Of a stretch of 64,000 nt of DNA, positions 43,568-51,929 are shown one piece after another. This stretch comes from Fibrobacter sp. Its GTDB lineage: Bacteria; Fibrobacterota; Fibrobacteria; Fibrobacterales; Fibrobacteraceae. The stretch's first letter is position 1, and each line of letters opens with the position of its first letter. The stretch covers positions 124,001 to 188,000 of the forward strand of contig JAFPWY010000012.1 in assembly GCA_017412605.1 (NCBI GenBank), in the 5' to 3' direction. The translations under genes and the position numbers were made by a program. Below the pieces are notes generated by a model. The model was not told where the DNA came from and searched no databases. It worked only from the letters and a program-made list of their open reading frames with translations.

Positions 43568-44317
43568 TTATTCGCGAATGTCCTTGAGCATTTCGGGGGT
43601 CATCTTGCTGAGCGAGATGGCTGCCTCCCTCTTGGCGTTCAGCGCCTTGTGTTCCTTGAAAAGGGCGAGCCAAGCCCGAGGGTGCCTTAGGGCGAACTTG
43701 CCGGCGGCGGCGATGCCGAGACTCTTGTACAAAGTTCTGACGCAGCCCGCATCGTATTCTTTGGGGTCAAGCGGGCTAGCCGTCGGGTTTCCGTCGATGA
43801 CTAGGTAGGGAACGCTCAGCATCCTTCCGCCAGCATGGAGCATTCGGAGCGAATAGTCCGTGAGCTGGAACTGTGCAGGGAGCGTCGTGTCGACCCGGCC
43901 TGTGCGCTGGATGATGCGGCGGCTGAATGCCGCGACGTCAGGATGCGGGCCCGCGACAAAGCGGATGGGGGCATTCTCTGAAATTTGTTCGAAATCGCCG
44001 TTTTTGGCGATGATTGAGCCGCCCAGGAATTTTCCGGCCGCTTTGATTCGCGGGGCCAACGCGTCCGCCATGGGGAAGGACGCGTTGCATTCAGCCAGGT
44101 TGTTCAGGAAGTCTCGCGTTATCTCGACATTTTCCGTGGCGACGACAATCCATTCCGCCTCGCTCGCCTCCAGGCCCTTGTTGATGTCGTCCACGAAAAA
44201 CCAGCCGAGCGATGGGTCGGTAAACGGCGGTATGTTTTGTTGTGTGTCTTGTGCGGAATTTGTTATGTCCGCCTTGAAGCGTTCGCTCACGACGATGACG
44301 TCGAACTGGCGGAGCAT
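43568..44317 (-). CDS. GT2-like glycosyltransferase, short
   Basis: The 249-aa protein has a GT-A-like layout: LGWFFVDDINKGLEASEAEWIVVAT (~38-62), RIKAAGKFLGGSII (~90) and AGPHPDVAAFSRRIIQRTGRVD (~125-146), then an STDYSL-like QLTDYSLRMLHAG. The usual N-terminal VxVxxxN motif is diverged (FDVIVVSERFKADI), so it may have an altered donor or be degenerate. It follows the PorQ-like gene by 10 bp in the same direction. Confidence 0.65.
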   Translation of the reverse strand: MLRQFDVIVVSERFKADITNSAQDTQQNIPPFTDPSLGWFFVDDINKGLEASEAEWIVVATENVEITRDFLNNLAECNASFPMADALAPRIKAAGKFLGGSIIAKNGDFEQISENAPIRFVAGPHPDVAAFSRRIIQRTGRVDTTLPAQFQLTDYSLRMLHAGGRMLSVPYLVIDGNPTASPLDPKEYDAGCVRTLYKSLGIAAAGKFALRHPRAWLALFKEHKALNAKREAAISLSKMTPEMLKDIRE

Positions 44318-44327
44318 GCTGGAATCC

Positions 44328-45344
44328 CTAGAATCCTACTCGCAAGCCGATGCGGTGCTCCATCCCGAGGCCTTCGGCCAGGTAGGAGAATGCGTAATCG
44401 AGGGCGAACAGGTTGGAACTGTAGCCGAGGCCAAGGCTGAGCAGCCTTGCCGTATTGGCTTCGTCGGGACGGCTGTTGGATGCAGCGAGTTCCTTGATGT
44501 CGCGTACGAGGTCTAGCCAGCTGCGTGTCCAGCCGCCTCGTATGGTAAAGCTTGTCCCCAGTGCATATTCGGCGCCGATGTCAAGAATCGGGGGCGTGAA
44601 ACGAGGAAATTCTGTTGCCGTGTAGATGGTCAGGCGGCGGATGCTCTTGGGCTTGAAAAATCCGGATGCAGTGAATGTCTGGCTCATCGCGTAGAAGTCG
44701 TCCTGCCCATCGTCCGTGTAGTCGCGTAGCATGGATCCGAAGTCCTTGCCCGCCAAAGAGAAGCCAAGGCTGTTGCTTGTGTTCTGCCAGGCTATGCCCC
44801 AGTCGAATGCCGCGCCGATGGCCGTACGGTCGGTATTGCGTTCTTCGGCGAGCTTTTCAGCCACGACTTTGAGGCCTGCACCGAACTGGATGTGCTTCAT
44901 CGGGAAGGCAAGCCCTGCCGTGAACAGGTGTCCGAAGGGGTTGTACTCCTTGTTGGTGTACTCGCCGTTCTCATCGACACCCTGGATTGCACCGACATCG
45001 TACCAGTTGTACGAAATTTGGATGGCATAGTCCCTGTACTTTGTCGTGTAGAACAGGGAACCCTGGTTTTCGGCAAAGTCTCCGGTCTGCCAGTGGGCTT
45101 CCACGACGTGTTTTTTCCCTTCTTGCATGCGGAGAGCAGCCATGTTCATCTGCGAAACGGTGGGATCCGTGCTGGGCATGGCTCCTGCGGAGTGTTCTAG
45201 GGCGGCGTTGCGCGGGCTGTCAAACGTGCTTACGAAAGAGAACGCTTCTTCGCCGGAATTGTCTTGCGAAAAATAGGCATGGCACAAGGCCGGTGCGGCT
45301 GACGCAAGCGCGGCACAAAACGTAACTCTTTTCAACAGGTCCAT
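44328..45344 (-). CDS. PorQ/PorV-like outer-membrane protein
   Basis: Signal peptide MDLLKRVTFCAALASAAPALCHA, then FSFVSTFDSPRNAALEHSAGAMPSTDPTVSQMNMAAL, which resembles the N-terminus of PorQ/UPF0164-type barrels associated with type 9 secretion. Alternating strands end in HRIGLRVGF. PorV or PorQ in Bacteroidota shuttle cargo to the surface, which would fit the sorting domains on proteins in this window. TAGATTTA ends 4 nt before the ATG and no Shine-Dalgarno is present. Confidence 0.65.
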   Translation of the reverse strand: MDLLKRVTFCAALASAAPALCHAYFSQDNSGEEAFSFVSTFDSPRNAALEHSAGAMPSTDPTVSQMNMAALRMQEGKKHVVEAHWQTGDFAENQGSLFYTTKYRDYAIQISYNWYDVGAIQGVDENGEYTNKEYNPFGHLFTAGLAFPMKHIQFGAGLKVVAEKLAEERNTDRTAIGAAFDWGIAWQNTSNSLGFSLAGKDFGSMLRDYTDDGQDDFYAMSQTFTASGFFKPKSIRRLTIYTATEFPRFTPPILDIGAEYALGTSFTIRGGWTRSWLDLVRDIKELAASNSRPDEANTARLLSLGLGYSSNLFALDYAFSYLAEGLGMEHRIGLRVGF

Positions 45345-45348
45345 GCTC

Positions 45349-45356
45349 TAAATCTA
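45349..45356 (-). promoter_or_regulatory. -10-like TAGATTTA abutting the PorQ-like start
   Basis: On the minus strand TAGATTTA ends 4 nt before the ATG at 45344; it may give a leaderless transcript. Confidence 0.35.
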
Positions 45357-45408
45357 GAAAAATCCCCAAAACTTGATGGTCCTAAAAAGCATTTTTTTGC
45401 CTTCTGCC

Positions 45409-45439
45409 TTTACAAATTTTGCGTTTTTTTGTATATTTG
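45409..45439 (+). promoter_or_regulatory. Promoter of tRNA-Lys
   Basis: -35 TTTACA (45409-45414), 17-bp spacer, -10 TATATTTG (45432-45439). The tRNA begins 8 nt later. Confidence 0.75.
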
Positions 45440-45447
45440 GTTCGCTC

Positions 45448-45520
45448 GGGCTATTAGCTCAGTTGGTAGAGCAACGCCCTTTTAAGGCGTGGGTCGAAGG
45501 TTCGAGCCCTTCATAGCTCA
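45448..45520 (+). tRNA. tRNA-Lys (anticodon TTT)
   Basis: 73-nt cloverleaf: acceptor GGGCTAT / ATAGCTC with one G-U, D-arm with AGCTCAGTTGGTAGAGC, anticodon stem ACGCC / GGCGT around loop CTTTTAA (anticodon TTT), T-arm GGTTCGAGCCC. Discriminator base A; the CCA end is not encoded. A terminator follows at once, then mfd. Confidence 0.97.
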
Positions 45521-45556
45521 GAAAACCGGCTCCGAAGTCTCGGGGCCGGTTTTTAG
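45521..45556 (+). terminator. Terminator after tRNA-Lys
   Basis: AAAACCGGC..CCGA / CGG..GCCGGTTTTT hairpin directly after the tRNA and 12 nt before the mfd start; mfd may depend on read-through or on a start within this region. Confidence 0.75.
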
Positions 45557-45567
45557 TTTGGTCTTTT

Positions 45568-48500
45568 ATGGAAACTTTATCGGAATTTCTTCAGGAGTCG
45601 GCCAGCGGGTCCATTGCGCTTTTCGATGGCATGGATTCCGGTTCGATGCATGTGTGCGGGGCGAGTGTCCCCATGCTTGCCATGGCGGTCGCGAGCCGTT
45701 TCCTGAAGCGTCCCGAGCCCGTGCTCGTAGTCGCGAAAGACTACCGGAGTGCCGAAGTCTGGGTCGAGAACCTGGAAAGCCTCGTGGGCGAGGATTTTGT
45801 CCGGTTTTTCCCTTCTCTCGGGCTCAAGCCCTACGAGTCCAAGATTCCGTTTGAAGGCGTACTTGAAGAACGCCTCAAGTTTTTTCGCGATATAGCCCGC
45901 AAGGACATCCCGCTTGTCGTGGTATGCCCGCTTGATGCTTTGCTTGCGAAGCTCCCGAAGCCGGGAAGCGTGCTTGAATCCATTTTGAAGATAAAGGTGG
46001 GCGATGTCATCGAGCCCGCAAAGCTCAGGCCCTGGTTCCTGGATCATGGGTTCGTCGAACAGCCTGTGGTGAGCGGTGTGGGCGAGTTCTCCATCCGCGG
46101 CTGCATTGTGGACGTGAACTGCCTTTTGTACCCGCACCCCATCCGTATCGAGTTCTTTGGCGACGAGGTGGAGTCCATCCGTTCCTTCGACATTTTTAGC
46201 CAGCGTTCCGTTGAAGAGAAAAAGTTTGTCGACCTGTTCCCGATGGGCGAGTTCACGATTCCTGAGCGGGAAGCAGCCTTGATGGGCGAGGGCGTACACG
46301 ACATCTGGTGGCGTAGGGATCGTTACCAGCCGCTCACGTCGAGCCTTTTGGACTATTTGCCGGGCGCTGCGCTTGTGTTCGAGGAACTTTCCGTCCTCTC
46401 CGAAACGGCGAGCAAGCTCTACCTGGCATACGAGGCCGCCTACGAGAACGCACGCGGCCCCGAATCCCAAGTTTCGTCGCCCAATGCGTTCTGGTTCAAG
46501 ATGGGCGAACTCTCCGCTAACTTCGCCATGCGCCCGTGCCTCGACATGACCAACGTCGAGACCGACGCCTCGAACTGGTACAAGGTCAACCTCAAGAAAC
46601 AGGACTTCTCCTCGACCGGGACCGACGCCGTCGCAAAAGAAATCGAGAATTTTTACGCCACCGGCGGGCGAGTCTACGTCGTGGCACCGACGCAAGGCGG
46701 CCTGACCCGCCTGCAGCACTATTTCGAGGACTTGCCGATAGAAGGTTACTTTGTCGGCAACATCACCGAAGGTTTCTGGCTCGAAGACGACAAGGTCGCC
46801 TTCTTGACGGAGACGCGCATCTTCAACCGCCACCCCAACAAGGCCCGCAAGCGCAAGATCTCCGGCTCGGTATCCAGCGCGCTGATGGTCGAGTCGCTGA
46901 ACCGCGGCGACTTCGTCGCCCACGAGGATCACGGAATCGGCCGCTACCTGGGACTTGTCCGCGTGGAAGTGAACGGCGGTATGGTGGACTGCGCCCTGCT
47001 CGAGTACGAGGGCGGTGACCGCCTCAAGTTCCCCGTGGCCGACCTCCAGAAGATAGAGAAGGTCGACTCCCCGCAGGACAACCCGCTCAAGCTCGACCGA
47101 CTGGGTTCCAAGAACTGGGAAAACAAGAAAAAGCGCATGAAGCAGAAGGTCGTGCAGATTGCGCGCGAACTTGTGGACCTTTATGCCCGCCGCGAACTCG
47201 TGGAAGGTTTTGGCTTCCCGCCCGATGGCAAGTTCCAGAAGGAATTCGAGGACGCCTTCGAGTACGAGCCCACTCCGGATCAGGTCAAGGCCACGGCCGA
47301 CATCAAGCGTGACATGGAAGCCCGCAAGCCTATGGACCGCCTCATTTGCGGAGACGTCGGGTTCGGCAAGACGGAAGTCGCCATGCGCGCCGCCTTCAAG
47401 TGCATCCTCGCCAAGAAACAGGTGGCCGTCCTCGTGCCGACGACCATCCTCGCCGCCCAGCATTACGAAAATTTCTGCGACCGCTTCGCCGCCTTCCCGG
47501 CAGTGAACATAGCTTTGGTCAACCGCTACAAGAGCCCCAAGGAAAAGAAGGAAATCCTCAAGCGCGTGAGCGAGGGCAAGGTCGACATCGTCATCGGAAC
47601 GCATGCGCTGCTCTCGGCCAAGAACGAGTTCAAGGACCTGGGCCTCCTCATCATCGACGAAGAACAGAAGTTCGGCGTGAAGCAGAAGGAAAAGCTCCGC
47701 GAACTGCGTCTCGCCGTCGACACGCTCAGCATGAGCGCTACGCCTATCCCGCGTTCCTTGCACCTCAGCATGACCGGCGTCCGCGACATCTCGCTCATCA
47801 ACACTCCTCCCGTGAACCGCCTGCCCGTCGAGACCGTCATGCTCAAGCGTGACGACGAGGTCATCAAGAACGCAATTCTCGACGAGCTGGCCCGCGGCGG
47901 CCAGGTGTTCATCGTGAACGACCGCGTGCAGACGATTTATACTTTGGCCGAAGAAATCGAGGCGCTCGTGCCGCAGGCCCGCATCGCCGTCGCGCACGGC
48001 CAGATGGACGACCACGACCTGGAACGCGTGATGGATGCCTTCCTCAGCCGCAAGTTCGATGTCCTCGTGAGCACGAGCATCATCGAGTCCGGCCTCGACG
48101 TGCCCAACGCGAATACCATCATCGTCATCAACGCGCACCATTTTGGCATCAGCCAGCTTTACCAGATGCGCGGTCGCGTCGGGCGCAGCAGCGTGCTTGC
48201 GAAGGCGTTCCTCGTCATCCCCGCCCGCGGCGAGATTTCGCAGGAATCTATGACCCGCCTAAAGGCCCTCGAGCAGTTCTCCGACCTCGGCAGCGGCTAC
48301 CAGCTCGCCATGCGCGACCTCGAAATCCGCGGGGCCGGCAATCTCCTGGGCCAGGAACAGCACGGCTTCATCGCCGAAGTCGGCTTCGAGACGTACGTCC
48401 GCCTCGTCAAGGAGGCTGTCGAGGCCCTTCGCGGCGGAAGCCCGCTCGACAAGCCCGTGCAGACCCGCGTGGAACTGGGCGTGGACGCCTACCTCCCCGA

Positions 48501-48924
48501 GGACTACATCCAGGACGGCCTCACGCGCATCTCGCTGTACCAGCGCATCTCGCGCACCCGCTCCACGGCCGAAGTCGAGAGCATATCGCAGGAACTCGTG
48601 GACCGCTTCGGCCCGCTGCCCGTCGCCACGAAGATGCTCCTCGCCGTCACCGAGATCGGGCTTTTGGCCGGACGCCTGCGCATCCAGGGCTTGGTGCAGC
48701 GCAAGGGCATGCTCGCCGCGACATTCACGGAATTCCCGCCGCCCGACCTGCGCGTCGTCTCGGAGATGACCTCGCTTTGCCCGTTCCCCATCCGCATCCT
48801 CGGCAGCACGCCCATGCAGGCCGTCATCGAGCTCGGCAACGGTACGCCCAACATCTACGCCGAAAAGACGCTCGAAGCGTTCCGGGCGTTCGCACCTATC
48901 GAGATCACTCCCGCTAAACTTTGA
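45568..48924 (+). CDS. mfd: Transcription-repair coupling factor Mfd
   Basis: A DNA translocase that removes RNA polymerase stalled at lesions and recruits UvrA. Full length (1118 aa). N-terminal UvrB-homology module (PSLGLKPYESKIPFE, GEFSIRGCIVDV), RNA-polymerase-binding domain (FVAHEDHGIGRYLG, ~454), superfamily-2 helicase motor with Walker A CGDVGFGKTEVAMR (~594), DEEQ box IIDEEQKFGVKQ (~693), SATPIPRSLH (~729), QMRGRVGRSS (~868) and the TRG-like segment after it. The C-terminal TRCF domain ends near ITPAKL. The last 11 bp overlap the convergent TatD-like gene. Confidence 0.97.
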   Translation: METLSEFLQESASGSIALFDGMDSGSMHVCGASVPMLAMAVASRFLKRPEPVLVVAKDYRSAEVWVENLESLVGEDFVRFFPSLGLKPYESKIPFEGVLEERLKFFRDIARKDIPLVVVCPLDALLAKLPKPGSVLESILKIKVGDVIEPAKLRPWFLDHGFVEQPVVSGVGEFSIRGCIVDVNCLLYPHPIRIEFFGDEVESIRSFDIFSQRSVEEKKFVDLFPMGEFTIPEREAALMGEGVHDIWWRRDRYQPLTSSLLDYLPGAALVFEELSVLSETASKLYLAYEAAYENARGPESQVSSPNAFWFKMGELSANFAMRPCLDMTNVETDASNWYKVNLKKQDFSSTGTDAVAKEIENFYATGGRVYVVAPTQGGLTRLQHYFEDLPIEGYFVGNITEGFWLEDDKVAFLTETRIFNRHPNKARKRKISGSVSSALMVESLNRGDFVAHEDHGIGRYLGLVRVEVNGGMVDCALLEYEGGDRLKFPVADLQKIEKVDSPQDNPLKLDRLGSKNWENKKKRMKQKVVQIARELVDLYARRELVEGFGFPPDGKFQKEFEDAFEYEPTPDQVKATADIKRDMEARKPMDRLICGDVGFGKTEVAMRAAFKCILAKKQVAVLVPTTILAAQHYENFCDRFAAFPAVNIALVNRYKSPKEKKEILKRVSEGKVDIVIGTHALLSAKNEFKDLGLLIIDEEQKFGVKQKEKLRELRLAVDTLSMSATPIPRSLHLSMTGVRDISLINTPPVNRLPVETVMLKRDDEVIKNAILDELARGGQVFIVNDRVQTIYTLAEEIEALVPQARIAVAHGQMDDHDLERVMDAFLSRKFDVLVSTSIIESGLDVPNANTIIVINAHHFGISQLYQMRGRVGRSSVLAKAFLVIPARGEISQESMTRLKALEQFSDLGSGYQLAMRDLEIRGAGNLLGQEQHGFIAEVGFETYVRLVKEAVEALRGGSPLDKPVQTRVELGVDAYLPEDYIQDGLTRISLYQRISRTRSTAEVESISQELVDRFGPLPVATKMLLAVTEIGLLAGRLRIQGLVQRKGMLAATFTEFPPPDLRVVSEMTSLCPFPIRILGSTPMQAVIELGNGTPNIYAEKTLEAFRAFAPIEITPAKL

Positions 48925-49726
48925 GATTGTCCCAGAGGGACTTCGTGGCAAGCCAGCGCTCTTTGAGCGACTGGACGACCTGCTCCACTCCGTATTCCGC
49001 CGCAGCGTCGCCATTTGCGGCACCCCGGCCGTCGCCCGCGAACGTGTTTTCTTTGGTCGCGAACGTTGTCTCGTCGGCGTCCGTCTCGAACCGCACGTTT
49101 TGTTCTGGAATCAGGGGGATGGCTGCGAGCGTCGACTTTTTCTTGAAACTGTCCGCGTGCAGGCTGAAAATCGCCCCCATCGGGAGGGCCGCCCGCACGA
49201 TGCCCGCATCGCCGCCGAACCTATGGAAAACGGGCCTTGGCACCGAATTTGCCGAACCCGACAGCCTTGCCACTTCTGAAAATTTTGCCGAACCCGACAG
49301 CCCAGCAGCATCCGGAAACTTTGCCGCCTTTAGCAGTGCCACGATCCTACCATAGTCGCCCACGCAATGAATCTGCAGGTTGCGTCGGAGGTCCCTGGCC
49401 AGTTCCACCTGTCGCATGAAGACCGCTTCCTGCATGCCGTTCTCGCCGTATCCCGGGTAGCGCTTGTCCAGCCCGCATTCGCCGACGGATGCCGACGGAT
49501 CGCTGCGCAAGTAGCCCTCGAGTTTTTTGAAATCGTCTTCCGAAACCTGCATCGCCACCATCGGATGGATGCCGAAGGCCTTGTTGTTTGTGTCCATGGT
49601 AGACACAGCCTCCCATTCCCAAGGCTCGCATGCAATGGCGACAAAACAGTAATCGGCAGCCTTGAATGCGCCGATAAGCTTTTCTGGGTGGGGGAGCCTG
49701 GCCGGATGCAGGTGAAAGTCGAACAT
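48914..49726 (-). CDS. TatD-like metal-dependent hydrolase with an internal repeat insertion
   Basis: The start at 49726 (MFDFHLHPARLPHPEKL) gives the family DxHxH motif at the N-terminus; a TATATT box overlaps the alternative ATG at 49735. Other motifs: FGIHPMVAMQV (~53), ASVGECGLDKRYPG with Glu (~80), LQIHCVG (~120) with His and a C-terminal RFETDADE with Asp (~217). TatD proteins are Mg-dependent nucleases. An unusual insertion (LSGSAKFSEVARLSGSA, ~145-165) is encoded by a duplicated DNA string and lies just before the third His region (VFHRFGG). Confidence 0.75.
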   Translation of the reverse strand: MFDFHLHPARLPHPEKLIGAFKAADYCFVAIACEPWEWEAVSTMDTNNKAFGIHPMVAMQVSEDDFKKLEGYLRSDPSASVGECGLDKRYPGYGENGMQEAVFMRQVELARDLRRNLQIHCVGDYGRIVALLKAAKFPDAAGLSGSAKFSEVARLSGSANSVPRPVFHRFGGDAGIVRAALPMGAIFSLHADSFKKKSTLAAIPLIPEQNVRFETDADETTFATKENTFAGDGRGAANGDAAAEYGVEQVVQSLKERWLATKSLWDNLKV

Positions 49727-49733
49727 ATGGAAC

Positions 49734-49739
49734 AATATA
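49734..49739 (-). promoter_or_regulatory. -10 element TATATT just before the TatD-like start
   Basis: On the minus strand TATATT ends 7 nt before the ATG at 49726, with no Shine-Dalgarno. Confidence 0.4.
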
Positions 49740-49793
49740 ATTCCCGAAAAATGATGATTTTTGCCCTGAAAATATTTTCTTTACTTTTTTTGC

Positions 49794-49822
49794 TTGTTTT
49801 TTTGGAATAAAAAGCCTAGTTT
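49794..49822 (+). promoter_or_regulatory. Promoter of the 65-aa orphan gene
   Basis: -35 TTGTTT (49794-49799), 17-bp spacer, -10 TAGTTT (49817-49822), giving a ~45-nt leader with AAGGAG before the ATG. Confidence 0.55.
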
Positions 49823-49873
49823 AAAGGGGCCCAGGGCCGTGATTCCCTGTGTCTAAATAAAAAGGAGTTTTTA

Positions 49874-50071
49874 ATGCGAGACCTTCTTGAAAAAGTTCTT
49901 AAAAAGGGCCTGAATATAACGTTCTCCGAAGAAAATGGTTTTTCTGTTATTCGAATCTGCAAAGGCGACGAAGTCGTGGCGAGCTGCAGCCTGGGTGCCG
50001 CGAGTTTCAGGGATTCTGTCGAGGAATCTCTGCAGGCGCTTCTGATGGATCTGGACAGGAAGGGAATCTAG
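49874..50071 (+). CDS. Orphan 65-aa protein, unknown
   Basis: A small acidic/basic protein (MRDLLEKVLKKGLNITFSEE...) with predicted helix-strand-strand-helix order and no membrane segment or Cys motif (one Cys in ICKGDEVVASCS). AAGGAG precedes the ATG by 7 nt. It has its own promoter-like element and a strong terminator, so it is an independent transcription unit. I do not recognise the family. Confidence 0.65.
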   Translation: MRDLLEKVLKKGLNITFSEENGFSVIRICKGDEVVASCSLGAASFRDSVEESLQALLMDLDRKGI

Positions 50072-50105
50072 CTGGATTCTACTGAACGTCGAACAAAACT
50101 CAAAC

Positions 50106-50136
50106 AAAAAAAAGCTCCCTTGCGGGAGCTTTTTTG
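50106..50136. terminator. Terminator after the orphan small gene
   Basis: AGCTCCC-TTGC-GGGAGCT with A-run before and T-run after; it can also serve the convergent porin gene. Confidence 0.9.
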
Positions 50137-50164
50137 CTGTCTATTCCCTTTCGGGGAGACTCGC

Positions 50165-51784
50165 TTAGTTGATTCTGCCGATCAGGTTGCCAGAGAGGGC
50201 AAAGTCCTTCGTGCAGCCGAAGCTGTGGAAACCAGCAGACAGGCTGAAGCGGTCGGTGAATGCCTTTTCGAGGTAGAGGGCGCCGAGCACATCCTTGATG
50301 TGGTTCGGGTTCTCGAGTCCCCAGTAGGCCGGATGTTCCTGACGGTCGCCGATGTATTCCGCTTCGAGGATGATGCGGTCCACGACCTTCGTCTGGAACA
50401 GGAAACCGCCCGTCAGCGGGATAACCATGTCGTCGTCGCTGGAGATGTCGAGCAGAGCGGCTTCGGCAAAGAGGCTAACAGCGTTCTTGACAAGCGGGAG
50501 GCTGGCCTTCAAGGAAGCGTTGTGCTTGATCTTGGAGTCAGAGTCGTAGACTTCGTCGAAGAGGTTGCTGCGGTATGCCAACTGGATCTTCAGCTCGTTG
50601 ATGCCTTCGAGACCGTGGAAGCTGAAAGCTGCACGGAGGTCGCCGTTATCCAGGTTCTGGGCCTTGCTGATGAGGGCGAGTGTGAAGTCCAGGTTGTCTG
50701 TCGGGGAGATACCGAACTGCAACTGGTTCTCGGGCTTCTGAGTGGAAAGGAAGCCAGTCAGGTAGCCGTCGACGTAACCACCGAAGAAGTCTCCGTTCTT
50801 GTCGGTGTTGTCCCAACGACCGACCTTGAAGTTGAACAGGTCGGTGCTCTGGTAGGCCCAGGCTTCGTCAAGGGAGAAGTAATCGTCAAGGTTGCCGTTC
50901 TCGTTGCGACGGAGGGCTTCCTGCTTGGCGTCCTTGCCGCCGAAGTTTTCGTCCCTGAGGTCGCCCGGGTAGAAGGCCAGGGCCAACTTGCCCTTGAAGT
51001 TCTCGCCTTCGGCAAGGATGGCAAAGTTGGCTTCGCCCTGCCAGGTTTCGAAGTTGTCGTTGTTGACGTCATCTTCACCGTTCCAGAACACCTTTTCGGC
51101 GCTCAATTCGAAGTCGGCGAGAATGCCGAATTCGGCCTTGTCCGTAGAGATAACGGCGTTTTCAACCAATTTTTTCTTTTTGCGGCGTTTTTTCTTCTTG
51201 GGCTTGTCCTGCGGGTCCTGCTTTTCCGGAGCCGAGATGAAGCCCTGGTCGTCGGTGTTTGCTGCAATCTGGGCTTCGGAGACCTTTGCCGTGTCCTTTG
51301 CGGCGACTTCGGCTGCGGGTTCGGCCTTGGTTTCTTCGGCCGGAGCGGCGGCAGGAGCCGGTTCTTCGGCCTTTGCCGTGTCAGCCGGAGCGGCTACGGG
51401 AGCGGCAGCCTGTTCGGCAGGCTTTGCTTCGGCAGCCGGAGTAGCCTTTGCATCCTTGGCCGGTTCAGCCTTGGCAGGTGCAGCAGCCGGAGCAGCCTTC
51501 GCGTCCTTAGCCGGTTCAGCCTTGGCGGGTGCGGCAGCAGGAGCAGCGGCAGCCGGGGCTGCGGCCGGAGCGGCAGCGGGTTTTGCGGCTTCTGCAGCGG
51601 GAGCAGCCTTTGCATCCTTAGCCGGAGCGGCAGGAGCAGCCTTTGCAGGCGCAGCAGCAGGTGCAGCGGCCGGGGCTGCTGCGGGAGCGGCCTTGGCCGG
51701 AGCGGCATTTGCATTAGCAGCAGCCTGCGGAGCGGCAAACACAGAGGCTGCCAGCATGCAGGATGCTAGGAAAATTTTCTTCAT
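50165..51784 (-). CDS. Porin-like outer-membrane protein with an Ala/Pro/Lys-rich periplasmic tether
   Basis: Signal peptide MKKIFLASCMLAASVFA and AAGGAG upstream. Residues ~20-165 are almost only Ala, Pro, Lys, Glu and Asp in repeats (AAPAKAEPAKDAKAAPA). Residues ~190-205 are a poly-basic cluster (KPKKKKRRKKKK), followed by a ~330-aa beta-barrel (AEFGILADFELSAEKVF, NFKGKLALAFYPGDLRDENF, FNFKVGRWDNTDKNGDFFGG) ending FALSGNLIGRIN. The tether could span the periplasm to bind peptidoglycan or an inner-membrane partner. Substrate unknown. Confidence 0.72.
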   Translation of the reverse strand: MKKIFLASCMLAASVFAAPQAAANANAAPAKAAPAAAPAAAPAAAPAKAAPAAPAKDAKAAPAAEAAKPAAAPAAAPAAAAPAAAPAKAEPAKDAKAAPAAAPAKAEPAKDAKATPAAEAKPAEQAAAPVAAPADTAKAEEPAPAAAPAEETKAEPAAEVAAKDTAKVSEAQIAANTDDQGFISAPEKQDPQDKPKKKKRRKKKKLVENAVISTDKAEFGILADFELSAEKVFWNGEDDVNNDNFETWQGEANFAILAEGENFKGKLALAFYPGDLRDENFGGKDAKQEALRRNENGNLDDYFSLDEAWAYQSTDLFNFKVGRWDNTDKNGDFFGGYVDGYLTGFLSTQKPENQLQFGISPTDNLDFTLALISKAQNLDNGDLRAAFSFHGLEGINELKIQLAYRSNLFDEVYDSDSKIKHNASLKASLPLVKNAVSLFAEAALLDISSDDDMVIPLTGGFLFQTKVVDRIILEAEYIGDRQEHPAYWGLENPNHIKDVLGALYLEKAFTDRFSLSAGFHSFGCTKDFALSGNLIGRIN

Positions 51785-51929
51785 GACACGATCTCCTTAT
51801 GGGTGATATTTTACGAATACTCCAATTGTAAAATTCAATTAGAATTATAAAAATATTGTTTCCATGTAGGTTTAAAATATTACCTTTTTTGAGTAAATGA
51901 GGTGCTTTTTTTGTTATAAGAGGCGGAAT

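Noticed and set aside
45577-48141. 854-codon minus-strand open frame antisense to mfd
   Set aside because: mfd is certain from motifs; the antisense product is His/Val/Leu-rich without motif or start signals.
50120-51769. 549-codon plus-strand open frame antisense to the porin, ending in Gly/Ser/Cys-rich repeats
   Set aside because: It is the reverse of the Ala/Pro tether codons; it begins inside a terminator and has no signal peptide.
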